NCBI RefSeq assembly: GCF_003185655.1
Contig: NZ_QHJQ01000001.1
Location: 1 to 64,000, forward strand
DNA: 64,000 nt
DNA from: Coraliomargarita sinensis
GTDB lineage: Bacteria; Verrucomicrobiota; Verrucomicrobiia; Opitutales; Coraliomargaritaceae
Direction of reading: 5' to 3'
A model generated the notes under the pieces. It made no database searches. It was given only the letters and a program-made list of their open reading frames with translations, and was not told where the DNA came from. The position numbers and the translations under genes are program-made. Within the stretch, counting starts at the first letter, position 1. Each line of letters opens with the position of its first letter. Below, one piece after another: positions 27,448 through 38,183 of this stretch.

Positions 27448-29292
27448 ATGCTTCCAAATAATATGAAAGAATTCATCCTGATTTTGTCTGCTTTGACCGG
27501 GACATGGATGACAGCCATCGCCGATGAGGCACTGACACTGTCTCCCCCACCCGCAGGAGTCGATGCGACTCCGATCCTGCGGGCGGCACTTGCCAAATGC
27601 GAGCGGGAAGACATCTCCCGCCTGGTCCTAAGCCCCGGGCGATGGGAACTCCACCCGGACAAGGCCGCTGGGATGTTCCGGCATATTTCCAATCATGACC
27701 CGGGGTACAAACGCGTTGCGCTACACCTCGATCATTTAGATAACTTCGAAATCGACGGGCAAGGTGCCTCCCTGATCTGCCACGGTGCCATGATCCCCTT
27801 TGCCGTGGACCACTCGAAACAGATTACCATCCGCAATCTGACCATCGACTGGGATAAACCCTTTCATCTTGAAGGTACGGTCACGGCACTGGGTAAGGAT
27901 TATTTCGACCTCAAAGTGCTTCCCGGTTGCCGTCCGGTCATTAAAGACGGGGTCCTTTTGGGCGGCATTGCTGACGGGACCTGGGGCAATGACCGGGACC
28001 CGAAGGAAGTGCGGCAGGATTATGTTTGGAACTACTGGATCGACCCGCAAACCCGGGCCGCTGCTTCGACACAGCTGCAGCTCCGACTGTGGAATGCGGA
28101 AAAAGAAACCTTTGCTGAGGTCACCGGGATCGGCCCCTTGCACTATCGCATCAGAAACGCACACAGGGGCTCACTACCTGAACTGGGCACCGTCATGGTC
28201 GCCAAGGGTAAGCGCCGCATGAACCGTCTCTCACCCGCGATCCACCTCAGCTCAAGCGATGACGTGCTTCTGGAAAATATCACCATACACCACGCTGGCG
28301 GCATGGGCTTGATCGCCGAAGATTGCGCCAATCCAACTTTAAGAAATTTCCATGTCCGGTTGCACGACAACCCGCGCAGCCTGGTCACGACCACCGCCGA
28401 TGCCACGCACTTCGTAGGCTGCCGGGGAACAGTGACGATTGAAGACTGCCTGTTCGAAAACATGTTGGATGATGCCTGTAACGTGCACGGGATCTACGCG
28501 CCCGCCGAAGGCCTGATCGCACCGAACCGGCTCGCGGTGAGTTTCTCCCACTTTCAACAGCTGGGTACCGCCTTCGCCCGGCCGGGCGACAGGGTGCGCC
28601 TGATCCACCGCGACACGCTTCTACCCTATGGCGATGAGCGCCGGATCACAGACATCGAGCGTGTGAATGAAGATTACTACATCCTCACTCTGGACGAACC
28701 CGTCGACTCGTTTTATCAGGCGAACAGCAGCGTGGAAAACATCGCCACACGCCCGAGCCTGATATTCCGGAACAACGTGAGCCGCAACAACCGTGCCCGC
28801 AGCATACTCGTTACAGCCGGGGACAAGGTAGCCATCGAAGGCAACCGTTTCGAGCGCCCTTCCATGATGTCCATACTCATTGAGGGGGATAACCATTTCT
28901 GGTATGAATCCGGAGCTGTCACCGATGTCACGATTCGGGATAATGTCTTCATCGGCCACTCACCTTATGCGCCCCTTCTGAAGCTCGCCCCCATGCAAAG
29001 AGGCGCCCCGGCCATCCAACCACCCTATCACCAAAACATTCGAATACTGAATAACCGGATCGAAGCAGCCAGCAACAAGCTGATCGAAGCACGGCGTATC
29101 GAAGGGCTCGAATTTTCGGGTAACACCGTAAGCTACAACGAAGATCTTAAGGGCGAACCCACCATCCATCTAACCGCTTGCGAGGACGCCAGCTTCATAG
29201 GCAACCGCTTTGCAGAAGCCACAGAAATTAAGGTAACCCCTGAAACAACAAGCGTGCGAATCGAAGGGAACAAGGGACTCATCCAGGATTGA
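27448..29292 (+). CDS. GH110-like alpha-1,3-galactosidase, secreted
   Basis: A 614-residue exported beta-helix enzyme. ATG 27448 has AAGGG 9 nt upstream and begins MLPNNMKEFILILSALT, a signal peptide probably cut after TAIA. The longer ORF to 27274 is not supported. The GH110 core is clear: ATHFVGCRGTVTIEDC then ENMLDDACNVHGIY, with rungs such as ITIRNLTID and VTIRDNVF. Both acidic residues of the DD pair equivalent to the first homologue are present. It probably removes terminal alpha-galactose in the periplasm or outside the cell. It is divergent from a DUF1080 gene and followed by a sensor kinase, so a small glycan-use locus is plausible. Confidence 0.86.
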   Translation: MLPNNMKEFILILSALTGTWMTAIADEALTLSPPPAGVDATPILRAALAKCEREDISRLVLSPGRWELHPDKAAGMFRHISNHDPGYKRVALHLDHLDNFEIDGQGASLICHGAMIPFAVDHSKQITIRNLTIDWDKPFHLEGTVTALGKDYFDLKVLPGCRPVIKDGVLLGGIADGTWGNDRDPKEVRQDYVWNYWIDPQTRAAASTQLQLRLWNAEKETFAEVTGIGPLHYRIRNAHRGSLPELGTVMVAKGKRRMNRLSPAIHLSSSDDVLLENITIHHAGGMGLIAEDCANPTLRNFHVRLHDNPRSLVTTTADATHFVGCRGTVTIEDCLFENMLDDACNVHGIYAPAEGLIAPNRLAVSFSHFQQLGTAFARPGDRVRLIHRDTLLPYGDERRITDIERVNEDYYILTLDEPVDSFYQANSSVENIATRPSLIFRNNVSRNNRARSILVTAGDKVAIEGNRFERPSMMSILIEGDNHFWYESGAVTDVTIRDNVFIGHSPYAPLLKLAPMQRGAPAIQPPYHQNIRILNNRIEAASNKLIEARRIEGLEFSGNTVSYNEDLKGEPTIHLTACEDASFIGNRFAEATEIKVTPETTSVRIEGNKGLIQD

Positions 29293-29439
29293 AATCACTG
29301 AAGACTTTGATTAGAAATTGTATTTCTTAGAGGTCATCTGACTAACAATGCTTAAGGATATTTCTTCCGCTTCACTCGATTGAAACAATCCTATCCGTGA
29401 TCCCACCGATCCAAGCTGAGCTGATTACTACAAATCAAC

Positions 29440-31206
29440 GTGTCCCTTATTTTTAACAAAAAATCGTCCTGGGCTTGGTGCATTTGCGCGCTTCTGCTCG
29501 CCGGATTCCTGACCAACAGTTTGAGTAATTATCTGGTCTCGCGCAACAACGTGCGCAAGACCCTGGCCGAAAGCACGCTGCCACTCACTTCGGACAATGT
29601 TTACTCCGAAATTCAGCGCGACCTCCTGCGCCCGGTTTTCATCGCATCACTGATGGCGAACGACACCTTCCTGCGCGATTGGGCCATCGCGGGCGAGAAG
29701 GATCGAGATGCCATCGTCCGTTATCTGCATGAGATCAAAATCAAATACGGCACGGTCAGCAGCTTCTTCGTTTCCGATAAAACCCTGAAATATTATTACG
29801 CTCACGGGCTATTGAAAACAGTGAGTGAGGACGAACCGCGCGACGAGTGGTACTTCCGCGTTCGCGAGATGGACGAACCCTACGAGATCAATGTCGACCC
29901 CGACATGGCCAATCAGGACGCGTTGACGATTTTCATCAACTACCGGGTGAGAGATTATGCCGGCAACTTCATCGGGGCCACCGGAGTGGGGCTGACGGTG
30001 ACGAAAGTAAATCGTTTAATCAGTCGTTATGAGGCCAAATACGATCGGCAAATCTACTTTGTCGACGCCAGTGGGAACGTCGTGCTTCGCCCTTCGAACA
30101 GCACTATGCGTGGCTATGATAGTCTGCAGGAAATCGAAGGTTTGGGCGAACGGGTAGCCGACTTGCTGGCGGGCAAAACGGATTCCCTCACCTACAAGCG
30201 CCTCGGCGACCGGCGAATCATGAATTGCCGCTACGTCCCTGAACTCGACTGGTATCTGATCGTCGAGCAGAGCGAGGCAACCATGATGGCTCCTTTACGG
30301 CAGGAGCTCTATCTCAGCATCGCAACCGCACTCCTTACGACCGCACTCGTTGCCGGAATTTGCATCTTTGTGGTGCGTTCCCAAAAAGCCAAAGCAGAGT
30401 GCCAGAATCAGGAACTGAAGGAGAGCACCCGACTCATCCAGGAACAGCGTGCCGCCATCGAAAAGGAAACCTCGGAACTGGGAGCACTGAACCTAAAACT
30501 GCAGACACTCAACAGTGAGAAGGACGATTTCCTCGGCATCGTCGCTCACGATCTGCGCAATCCGCTCAACTCTATCATCGGATTGAGTGAACTGACGCTC
30601 TCCGAATTACCGGACGATGACTCGACCAAGGAATTCAAGGAATCATTGAGCCATATTCATCGCAGCGGTGAAGAGATGCTCGAGTTGATTGACGAGCTAT
30701 TGAATGTTGCCCGTATCGAGGCCTATCACGAGTCCTTTGAAACGCAGCTGATCGAATGGAACCCGCTTCTGGAACGAACGGCTCAGCGGTTTGCGGAGGA
30801 TGCCAGCCGTAAGCACATCCAGCTCAAGCTGGAGATCGACGCTACCGGAGAAACAGAGCTCAAAGGTGTTGAAGAATGGATGTCTGTTATCGTGAACAAT
30901 CTACTGAGCAACGCACTGAAATATAGTCCGGAATACAGCAAGGTTACCCTTCGCACCGAGCGCACCGAACATACCGTGATCACCCGGATCCAGGATAGCG
31001 GCCCGGGCATCAGCCCGGATGAACAAAGCAAGCTCTTCCAAAAATTCGTCCGTCTTTCCGCAAAACCAACTGGGAACGAACATTCCACCGGCCTGGGACT
31101 TTACGTGGTCAAACAAATGTGCGACCGGCTCGGAATCAACATTCGCGTGGAAAGCGGGCTCGGCCGTGGTGCGATCTTCATCCTCGAGCAGGAGCTGCAT
31201 TCATAG
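29440..31206 (+). CDS. Membrane sensor histidine kinase with periplasmic dCache-like domain
   Basis: A 588-residue kinase. TM1 lies at about 11-30, a periplasmic dCache_1-like sensor at about 40-285 (DEWYFRVREMDEPYEI, INYRVRDYAGNFIGATGVG), and TM2 at about 291-313. A short coiled coil at 318-360 follows, then HisKA with phosphorylated His370 in IVAHDLRNPLNS, and a C-terminal HATPase with NNLLSNALKYS, DSGPGIS and STGLGLYVVKQ. The start is GTG 29440. dCache sensors bind small organic ligands outside the cell. No response regulator is next to it. Its position after the GH110 gene makes sugar or galactoside sensing a guess. Confidence 0.9.
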   Translation: MSLIFNKKSSWAWCICALLLAGFLTNSLSNYLVSRNNVRKTLAESTLPLTSDNVYSEIQRDLLRPVFIASLMANDTFLRDWAIAGEKDRDAIVRYLHEIKIKYGTVSSFFVSDKTLKYYYAHGLLKTVSEDEPRDEWYFRVREMDEPYEINVDPDMANQDALTIFINYRVRDYAGNFIGATGVGLTVTKVNRLISRYEAKYDRQIYFVDASGNVVLRPSNSTMRGYDSLQEIEGLGERVADLLAGKTDSLTYKRLGDRRIMNCRYVPELDWYLIVEQSEATMMAPLRQELYLSIATALLTTALVAGICIFVVRSQKAKAECQNQELKESTRLIQEQRAAIEKETSELGALNLKLQTLNSEKDDFLGIVAHDLRNPLNSIIGLSELTLSELPDDDSTKEFKESLSHIHRSGEEMLELIDELLNVARIEAYHESFETQLIEWNPLLERTAQRFAEDASRKHIQLKLEIDATGETELKGVEEWMSVIVNNLLSNALKYSPEYSKVTLRTERTEHTVITRIQDSGPGISPDEQSKLFQKFVRLSAKPTGNEHSTGLGLYVVKQMCDRLGINIRVESGLGRGAIFILEQELHS

Positions 31207-31283
31207 ACGAACAGAAACCGCCACAGTAGTCTAATTTGTCAGCTGAGGCTTGAATTAAGCGCCCAGACGAAAAATATCCACCC

Positions 31284-31634
31284 ATGCTAAAGCTCTATAC
31301 TTACAAAAACTGCAGCACCTGTCGCAAAGCCAGGAAGTTCCTCGACGCCCGAGGTATTGAATACGATGAACGCCCTATTCGTGAGACTCCGCCCTCGCGT
31401 GCCGAACTCAGCCAGATGCTGGAAGCCTACAGCGGAAAGATGACCCGCCTCTATAACACGTCCAGTAAGGATTACCGCGAAGCCGGGCTGAAGGACTTGC
31501 TTCCTGATTTGAGCCAGGAGGAAGCTTACACCCGTCTTCAGGAAAACGGCAACCTGGTCAAACGCCCCTTTCTTGTCGGCGATGGCGTCGCACTCGTCGG
31601 CTTCAAGGAAGACGAATGGGCTGGGCGCTTGTAG
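31284..31634 (+). CDS. ArsC/Spx family thioredoxin-fold protein
   Basis: A 116-residue protein of the ArsC-like reductase family with the Cys10-Ser-Thr-Cys13 motif in KNCSTCRKA. RPFLVGDGVALVGFKE forms the C-terminal part where ArsC has its Arg-Pro loop. Spx members also keep CxxC but bind RNA polymerase and occur in Firmicutes. Arsenate reductases of the ArsC/YffB type keep the first Cys and an Arg triad. The motif and organism favour a YffB-like or arsenate-reductase-like enzyme, but arsenic genes are absent nearby, so no gene symbol is given. Confidence 0.85.
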   Translation: MLKLYTYKNCSTCRKARKFLDARGIEYDERPIRETPPSRAELSQMLEAYSGKMTRLYNTSSKDYREAGLKDLLPDLSQEEAYTRLQENGNLVKRPFLVGDGVALVGFKEDEWAGRL

Positions 31635-31937
31635 TCTCTCGGTACACTCGCCCCTGCACATAGAAGGTGAATGAGCCACCTGTTGCCTTTATCGAAGGTC
31701 TAATACCACTTTGCAAAAGTTTTGATCTTTTTGGAAACAGATTGTTCGTAGCGAACTTGCGCAGCTAGGTCGAGGGTGGTATCTGAGTGCTAATCGACGG
31801 CACTGGCGTACCATCGCTACAACCATTAAGTATCAATTCTTTTTTAAATTGGTATAATACCGTTTTACCTGTTCGACATCGAGTGGCCTTAACTTGATTT
31901 CTCCTCAGCTTGGCATTCAACGCCGAACGTTCGACGT
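31635..31937. other. Gene-free stretch between convergent genes
   Basis: No coding region was seen in 303 bp. It contains a pair of inverted heptamers, ATACCAC near 31703 and GTGGTAT near 31766, and a nearly palindromic AT-rich patch AATTCTTTTTTAAATT near 31837-31852. No transposase remnant was found. Confidence 0.4.
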
Positions 31938-33398
31938 TCACACGGCCTTCTCTTGTTCATAGAGCCATTTGTCCAGTTTGTTGGCCGTGATCACCCCGTA
32001 GTTCATGGTCCCGAGCCAGCCGGACATAATAATACCGACCGAGCCCGCGTGATATAGGCCTTCGATTTGCCCGGACAATCCCATGGAGACTTTAAGGCCC
32101 TCAAACTTGGTGCCGAATGACGTGCCTTGCATGGATTTGGTGTAATGGTTCACGGTACGCGGGGTCGCCGCTTCGATGTGATCGATCTTGTCCCGCACCC
32201 CGGGGATGAAGGTTTCCAGACTGGCCACACACTCGTCGCAAAGACGCTGCTTTTCCTGCTGGTACTCTTCCTCGGTCAAATCATTCCACTCGTCCCAGCG
32301 GGCATTCAGCGACGCCACGACAGTATACCGGTCCTGTGAAAGGTGCGGTCTCGTTTCCGGGTAATAGACCGAGAAGGTGTGGCTACTGGTCTTGATGGAG
32401 GTGAGTTCGTCGATGGAATACTCGGGTGCCTTGGAGGTGAAGACGAGGTCGCCGATATTCGGGATAGTCTCGCCCTTTTTGATCCCCATATAGACCTGGC
32501 AGGAGCTGGTATTATTGCGCACGGCTTTAACTTCCTTGATGAAATCCTCGCTGAATTTATCCTCGCCCACCAAGTATTCGATCGTGTTGCGCACATTGGC
32601 GTTGGAGAGCACCGCCTTGCATTTGATATGCCGGACGGGGAATTCCTCTTCGCCGGTATTCTGACTACGCGCCCGGACACCAACCACTTTTCCGTCCTCC
32701 ACGTCGATCCCGTCGACAAGGGCACACTTGCGGACTTCGCAGCCGTTCTTTTTCAGTTCCGCCACCATTTTTTTGATCAGTGTGTCGGTCCCGCCCTGAA
32801 AGGTGAAGACACCCTTGCTCATGAAATTCGAAAAGACGATCCCGTAGGTAATCGCCGGGTCGTCGACATGCGAGCCGTTGGCGTAAGAGATCGGCTCCAT
32901 CAGGAGTCGGTGTACATCGCTGCGCCCCGGGAAAAACTCCTCGAACATTTCACCCGTGGTCTGGGTGTTGTCGTCGTAGAAGTTCATCTGTCGGAGATGG
33001 GTGTAGAAGGCCTCCACCTTGTCGCGGTCGACTTTGAAATCCTCGACCAGGATACGGGTGAAGTCCTCGCGGTCAAAAGTCGTCCAGACATTCATCTGGG
33101 GGTTGATGAAACGGACGTCCTTGAGCTGATGGATGGAATCGGCGATCTCCTTGGTCCAGTATTTACGGCAGCTCTTGACCATACCGTAGGGAAACCCGTG
33201 TAGGGAGATATCGAAGATATGCCCTCCCGGGCGCTTAAACCAGGTGGCCAATCCGCCGAACTGGTAATGATGCTCGAGCAGCAGCACCTTGTGCCCGTTC
33301 TTAGCCAAATAGTTCGCGCCGGTCAGCCCGCCCAATCCGGAGCCGACGACGACAACGTCGTATTCATCTTCAATGCCTTCTAGCCAATCTTTCGCCAT
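31938..33398 (-). CDS. NAD(P)/FAD-dependent oxidoreductase, RetSat/CrtI-like (second copy)
   Basis: A 486-residue flavoprotein with GSGLGG at 19-24 followed by [14 protein letters not shown], the first FAD-binding motif of phytoene desaturase and retinol saturase relatives. The C-terminal [22 protein letters not shown] matches the dimer or FAD-contact region of that family. It differs enough from the protein at 2688-4112 that the two are paralogues, not recent duplicates. It is monocistronic and lies 25 kb from the acyl genes, so a common pathway is only suggested. Substrate assignment (polyene, carotenoid or quinone-like) is not possible from sequence. Confidence 0.83.
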   Translation of the reverse strand: MAKDWLEGIEDEYDVVVVGSGLGGLTGANYLAKNGHKVLLLEHHYQFGGLATWFKRPGGHIFDISLHGFPYGMVKSCRKYWTKEIADSIHQLKDVRFINPQMNVWTTFDREDFTRILVEDFKVDRDKVEAFYTHLRQMNFYDDNTQTTGEMFEEFFPGRSDVHRLLMEPISYANGSHVDDPAITYGIVFSNFMSKGVFTFQGGTDTLIKKMVAELKKNGCEVRKCALVDGIDVEDGKVVGVRARSQNTGEEEFPVRHIKCKAVLSNANVRNTIEYLVGEDKFSEDFIKEVKAVRNNTSSCQVYMGIKKGETIPNIGDLVFTSKAPEYSIDELTSIKTSSHTFSVYYPETRPHLSQDRYTVVASLNARWDEWNDLTEEEYQQEKQRLCDECVASLETFIPGVRDKIDHIEAATPRTVNHYTKSMQGTSFGTKFEGLKVSMGLSGQIEGLYHAGSVGIIMSGWLGTMNYGVITANKLDKWLYEQEKAV

Positions 33399-33466
33399 AA
33401 GTCGCAGGAGTTAGAAACTTCTCCCGCCAAGAGAGAAGCAAAAAACATCCGGCTCAAGCACGAGAC

Positions 33467-34096
33467 TCAAAAACCCTGAACACTTTGCGGGGCACTCTGA
33501 ATGAGATTCCCCTCGTGCTGCTTCGCCAGGAACTCGTCCAGCTGTTTTTGAAAGACCATCAGCCCACCCCCACTTTTTTTGGCACGGACCTCACCATCGC
33601 TGCGCACATAGTCGAAGCCAAAGGCAGAAGGCGGCGGCTCGTCCTTTTCAAGCTCGTCCTCAACCGGCGGTTCCGCTTCTTCCCAGTAGGCGCCCCCCCC
33701 CAGCACTGCAAGCAGCGCATTCATTTCATATTCACTCATACTTCCCACGCGCTTGTAGGTTTCCAAAACAGACTTTCCACCCACAAAGAGAACGTGTACC
33801 TCCCAACCGGAACCGAGCGTTCCTTTATCGAGATCGGATTGTGTGGGCTGCCGACCATCGTCGGATTTAAAATAAACGCGCACCTCGGCCGAATTCCCCA
33901 GATACTGCAGGTATTGCGTGTAGGGTCCGCTGCTGCGACGGGTTTTCCGCTCCTCCTTATCCCGGTAGATAATGCCACCGTTGCTGAACAAACGGCGCTC
34001 AAAAGACTCACGGCGCTCACCGATCCGGGCGTCCACGGATCGGGGAAGCAATAGGCTGGCCACGACGGCCATGGTGAAAAACAGGGAATATTTCAT
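33467..34096 (-). CDS. Exported protein of unknown function
   Basis: A 209-residue protein. ATG 34096 begins a signal peptide (MKYSLFFTMAVVASLLLPRSVDA), and the ORF upstream to 34351 overlaps a divergent gene and is not supported. The mature part has one alpha-beta-type domain with VRVYFKSDDGR and GSGWEVHVLFVGGKSVLETY. Acidic proline-rich stretches (EEAEPPVEDELEKDEPPPSAFG) follow at about 140-165. No family was recognised. It is divergent from the dGTPase-like gene with 57 bp between starts. An envelope location is likely. Confidence 0.78.
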   Translation of the reverse strand: MKYSLFFTMAVVASLLLPRSVDARIGERRESFERRLFSNGGIIYRDKEERKTRRSSGPYTQYLQYLGNSAEVRVYFKSDDGRQPTQSDLDKGTLGSGWEVHVLFVGGKSVLETYKRVGSMSEYEMNALLAVLGGGAYWEEAEPPVEDELEKDEPPPSAFGFDYVRSDGEVRAKKSGGGLMVFQKQLDEFLAKQHEGNLIQSAPQSVQGF

Positions 34097-34153
34097 GATT
34101 GAGATAAAGTTTTTTTCTACCCTCACTGATAGCCTGAGACAAGTTCTAAGCGT

Positions 34154-35443
34154 ATGCAAAACCGGTTCTATCAAATTTTTGACCTCGAACGCTTTCCCGA
34201 AAACCAAAAAATCGACGACGGGGAATACCGTAGTGCGTTCGAAATCGAACGTGACCGCATCGTCTTCTCCTACCCTTTCCGGCGGCTGCAGTCGAAGACA
34301 CAGGTCTTCCAGTCCGGCGAATATGACTTCTACCGAACCCGTCTGACCCACTCTATTGAGGTGGCCAAGATCGGGCGTTCGATCTGTAAATATCTTCGGG
34401 CCAGCTCCGACCTGCTCAGTGAAGACTTTTATATCGATGCTGATCTAACCGAGGCAGTATGCCTGGCCCATGACCTGGGGCACCCGCCTTTCGGACATAT
34501 TGGCGAACGCAAACTCAACGAACTGATGGCAGCCCACGGGGGATTTGAAGGCAATGGGCAAACCCTGCGCATCCTGACAGAGTTAATATACGAGCGTCCG
34601 GGCAGGACCAAAGGCATCGCCCCGACCCGCGCCTTTCTCGACGGGGTGATGAAATACAAAGCGCTGCACTCTGAACACCTGCAAACCAGCGGCGTGCCCC
34701 CGGAGAATCATTTCATCTACGATAATCAATCCGAATGGCGACAAACCATCTTCGGTGGGGACCAACCGCCGGCAGAGATGCAAAGCCCCGCAAGCCTCAA
34801 TGCTTTCAAAAGTATTGAGTGCCAGATTATGGACTGGGCGGATGACACCGCCTATTCGCTCCACGACATCGTGGACGGCATTCACGCCCGCTACATTACC
34901 GTCGGGAGCCTGAACGATTGGGCCGAAGGTCGCGATCTCAATGAAGAGCAACGACAACACATCGATAAACTTTGCCAGGTCATCCGCGAGAACCGCTATG
35001 AACCTTACTTCGGCAGTCGGATCGGACGCTTTGTGCATGGCTGCTCCCTGGTCCGCCGGGAGGGCTTTCTCAGCGACCGAACCCATCGCCACGCCTTCGA
35101 TCTCAAAATCGATCCCTCGGTCAAAGCAGAGAGTCAACTCTACAAGCAAATTGCCCTGCACCTCATCTTTAAGTCCACCCAACTCCAGCAGATCGAGTTT
35201 AAGGGCGGTCACATCCTCGAACGCCTCTTTCAGGGGCTCAGCGAACACTGCGCCGAAGGCAAAGGCGAGGGCCTGCGAATCCTCTCACCGCAGGTGCTGG
35301 AACTGATGGACCAGGAAAGCACCACCACCGGCCGGTATCGCCGACTCTGCGACTATGTGGCCGGCCTGACCGATGGCCTCGCCGTGCGTACTTACAAGCG
35401 GCTCTACGATGCCGATTTCGGCTCGATCGCCGAGTTGGTCTAG
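34154..35443 (+). CDS. dgt: Deoxyguanosinetriphosphate triphosphohydrolase-like protein
   Basis: A 429-residue HD-domain enzyme with metal ligands His66 in RLTHSIEV, His106-Asp107 and His110 in [16 protein letters not shown], and a later Asp in [13 protein letters not shown]. dGTPase-like proteins hydrolyse dGTP to deoxyguanosine and triphosphate or modulate dNTP pools. The [14 protein letters not shown] and FLSDRTHRH segments are also conserved. The length is close to that of the type-2 family. Its stop is near the start of a metallophosphoesterase gene (overlap of the TAG with a GTG), so the two are probably one transcript. Confidence 0.93.
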   Translation: MQNRFYQIFDLERFPENQKIDDGEYRSAFEIERDRIVFSYPFRRLQSKTQVFQSGEYDFYRTRLTHSIEVAKIGRSICKYLRASSDLLSEDFYIDADLTEAVCLAHDLGHPPFGHIGERKLNELMAAHGGFEGNGQTLRILTELIYERPGRTKGIAPTRAFLDGVMKYKALHSEHLQTSGVPPENHFIYDNQSEWRQTIFGGDQPPAEMQSPASLNAFKSIECQIMDWADDTAYSLHDIVDGIHARYITVGSLNDWAEGRDLNEEQRQHIDKLCQVIRENRYEPYFGSRIGRFVHGCSLVRREGFLSDRTHRHAFDLKIDPSVKAESQLYKQIALHLIFKSTQLQQIEFKGGHILERLFQGLSEHCAEGKGEGLRILSPQVLELMDQESTTTGRYRRLCDYVAGLTDGLAVRTYKRLYDADFGSIAELV

Positions 35444-35448
35444 TGGGC

Positions 35449-36429
35449 ATGAAGCAGGAAACCCCATCCATTTCGATCCCACAGCTTCGGAACGCCAATG
35501 ACTTGAAAGCAAGGATGGGCGAAGCGCTCCTAAACAGCCGCTTGGCCAAACAAGCCAAACACGAAGCGCGACTCACGCACCAGGGCGAAGGCATTTTCAA
35601 GCTGGAACGCTCCCGCCATATCTCAATCGATCGCTTGGCCGAAAAGGCCCTGAGGCTCTCCCTGCTTTGGAGACGTGCGCATCAGAATATTTTCAAGATC
35701 CGCACCGTCGAGCAGGCGTGGCAGTTGCCGAACTTACCGCCGGCATTTGATGGCTTCCGTCTACTGCAATTAAGCGACCTCCATCTCGACATCGACCCAA
35801 ACCTGGCCTCGGTAATTGCGCGAAGCGTGAGGAAATGCCCACACGATGCCATGGTCGTCACGGGCGACTTCCGAAAAACCACGAGCGATGATCTGGAGCC
35901 CTCTATGGCGCTGATGCCACAAATTCTGGAAGCAACCAAAGCCCCCTGCTACGGGGTACTGGGGAACCACGATTTTATTCAAAAGGTGGAACGACTCGAG
36001 AGCTACGGCATGAGAATTCTTTTGAACGAGTCGACGCCTTTGAAACGTGATGGGGAAAAGCTCTGGATCGCCGGGGTCGATGATCCGCATTTTTACCGGA
36101 CCCACGACTTTGCTGCGGCCCGCAGTGGGATGCCGGAAGATGCCTGTTCGGTGCTGCTCTGCCACTCGCCCGAGCCTTATAGTGAAGCAGCCGAATACGG
36201 CTTCGATCTCATGCTCTCCGGCCACACACACGGCGGACAAATCTGCCTGCCCGGCGGCCGGCACCTCGTCAACTCAAGCAAAGGTCTGCCAAGGCGGTTC
36301 GTCCGTGGTCGCTGGCAGAGCGGCAGCATGCTCGGCTACACCTCTCCCGGGACCGGCAGCTCCGGCGTTGCCGCCCGGCTGAACTGCCCGCCGGAGATTA
36401 CCGTGCACACTTTAGCCTGCCAGCGGTAG
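35449..36429 (+). CDS. Metallophosphoesterase, YkuE-like
   Basis: A 326-residue protein with the calcineurin-like motifs of a binuclear metal enzyme: SDLHLD, GDF (usually GDxxD or GDFTD), GNHD, CHSPEP and GHTHGGQ. The N-terminal 100 residues (helical, with basic stretch) resemble the part that precedes the domain in YkuE-type proteins. ATG 35449 is preferred over the GTG at 35443 that overlaps the previous stop, but both are possible. The family acts on phosphoesters, some on lipid pyrophosphate or UDP-linked precursors. It is probably cotranscribed with the dGTPase-like gene. Confidence 0.88.
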   Translation: MKQETPSISIPQLRNANDLKARMGEALLNSRLAKQAKHEARLTHQGEGIFKLERSRHISIDRLAEKALRLSLLWRRAHQNIFKIRTVEQAWQLPNLPPAFDGFRLLQLSDLHLDIDPNLASVIARSVRKCPHDAMVVTGDFRKTTSDDLEPSMALMPQILEATKAPCYGVLGNHDFIQKVERLESYGMRILLNESTPLKRDGEKLWIAGVDDPHFYRTHDFAAARSGMPEDACSVLLCHSPEPYSEAAEYGFDLMLSGHTHGGQICLPGGRHLVNSSKGLPRRFVRGRWQSGSMLGYTSPGTGSSGVAARLNCPPEITVHTLACQR

Positions 36430-36439
36430 CGGCCCCCTG

Positions 36440-38059
36440 CTAAGTCTCACTGGCAGCCACCACAGGTCCCACCAGGACGAACTTCATCGACATCACTGTA
36501 ACATAAAGCCCGAGCAGGACCATGCCGAGGGCGATGCCTCCGAGCAGGCTGAACGGCCCGTGCTGGAAGACCATAAAGACCAGAGCCGTCATGGGCATAA
36601 CGACCATCAGCGCGGCGGGAATCAGGGCGAAGCCGAAAGCGATGCGCCGGTGCTTGAGAAAAACGACAAAGGTGATGAGTGCGAGCGCCGCCAGCAACTG
36701 GTTGGTCGAACCGAAAAGGGGCCAGATGGCCTTCCAGACCGGAAGCACGGAACCATCGGGTGCCGTAAAGGTGCCGAAGGCGGCAAACCCCGGCAGCACC
36801 AGTACTAGAGCCGTGCCCACATAACGACTGGACTGGCTACGCCATTCAAAAAACTCTTCCAGAAGGAAACGGGTCAGCCGTGTGCAGGTGTCGAGTGTCG
36901 TCAAGAGAAAGGTGCTGACGGCCAGCGTGGCAAAAGTCAGCCCGACCGAATGCGGGATGCCGAGCGACTCGAAAAAGATCGCCGACCCTCCGGCAAAGGT
37001 CCCGACCGGTCCGCCCTCGCCAATGCCACCTACCACCCCGATGCAGGCCAAGGCAAAAACCGCCAGTAGGCCTTCGACCAGCATGGCCCCATAGGAGACC
37101 TTTTTCACATCCCGTTCCGTGCGAATCTGTTTCGAGGTCGTCCCGCTGCTGACGACGCTGTGAAAGCCGCTACAAGCCCCGCAGGCGACGGTGATAAAAA
37201 GAAAGGGTACGAGATAATTCAGATCGCTCGGCTCGAAACTGGTGTAAGCCGGAAGATCGAACCCTCCGCCGTGCAAGATAAGGCCAAGCACCCCCAATAA
37301 CATGATAGCATACAGAAAAGTCGCGCTGAGAAAATCACGCGGCTGCATGAGCACCCCGACTGGCAAAATCGCGGCGCAATAACAGTAGAGCAGCACCGCC
37401 CCGGTCCAGAAGCCCTTGCCCATGTCGGCGGCGGGAAACTGCACGCCGACCCAGAGCCCTAGGTAGGTGAGCACTACGAAAAGCGGGACCACAATCTTGT
37501 AGGAAATCCCCGCGCGACGGGCGACCAAGCCAAAGAGCAGGGCCACCACAATAAACCAACCCGAAGCCGTGGCCACCGCGGGTTGATCGACAAAACCGGT
37601 CACCGTCAGATCCAGGAAAACGACGATGACATAAACCAGCGCGAGCACGACGAAGATGAGAAAGAGCTTCCCTGTGGTTTCGCCGACCAAGTTGCGGCAA
37701 GTCGTCGTGATCGATCGTCCGCGATATCGCAGGGACATCAAAGTGCTGCCGAAGTCGTGCACTCCGCCGACAAAGGCCGAGCCGAGAATAATCCACACCC
37801 AGGTCGGCAACCAGCCGAAGGCGGCCGCGGCAATGACCGGCCCCACAATCGGCCCGGCCCCGGCAATCGAGGAGAAATGGTGCCCGAATAAGACGGAAGC
37901 CCGCGTCGGCACGTAGTCGACGCCGTCATTGATTTCACAGGCCGGAGTCTCCCGGTCCGGATCAATGCCACAGCGTTTCTCCAGAAAGACTCCGTAAAAA
38001 CGATAAGCCAGCGCCAGCAAAATTGCGGAAAGGGCAAGCAGGGTAATCAGCATCGACAA
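36440..38059 (-). CDS. cstA: Carbon starvation protein CstA, peptide or pyruvate transporter type
   Basis: A 539-residue polytopic membrane protein with about 15 hydrophobic helices. It has the CstA signatures [17 protein letters not shown] near the N-terminus and [20 protein letters not shown] with a following [14 protein letters not shown]. CstA is an inner-membrane carrier for peptides or pyruvate, induced under carbon starvation in enterics. The gene is convergent with the metallophosphoesterase gene, with 10 bp between stops. No regulator sits next to it. Confidence 0.95.
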   Translation of the reverse strand: MSMLITLLALSAILLALAYRFYGVFLEKRCGIDPDRETPACEINDGVDYVPTRASVLFGHHFSSIAGAGPIVGPVIAAAAFGWLPTWVWIILGSAFVGGVHDFGSTLMSLRYRGRSITTTCRNLVGETTGKLFLIFVVLALVYVIVVFLDLTVTGFVDQPAVATASGWFIVVALLFGLVARRAGISYKIVVPLFVVLTYLGLWVGVQFPAADMGKGFWTGAVLLYCYCAAILPVGVLMQPRDFLSATFLYAIMLLGVLGLILHGGGFDLPAYTSFEPSDLNYLVPFLFITVACGACSGFHSVVSSGTTSKQIRTERDVKKVSYGAMLVEGLLAVFALACIGVVGGIGEGGPVGTFAGGSAIFFESLGIPHSVGLTFATLAVSTFLLTTLDTCTRLTRFLLEEFFEWRSQSSRYVGTALVLVLPGFAAFGTFTAPDGSVLPVWKAIWPLFGSTNQLLAALALITFVVFLKHRRIAFGFALIPAALMVVMPMTALVFMVFQHGPFSLLGGIALGMVLLGLYVTVMSMKFVLVGPVVAASET

Positions 38060-38183
38060 ATAAATACTTGCCCGAACAATTTCCTGTCAACTCCGGTAAG
38101 CAGCCGAGGGGCAGCTCCGAAAATAGTTTGCCGCAGCCCCATCCAGCACTTAGCACCTACCCACACTGTAACTCTCTCAGCAC

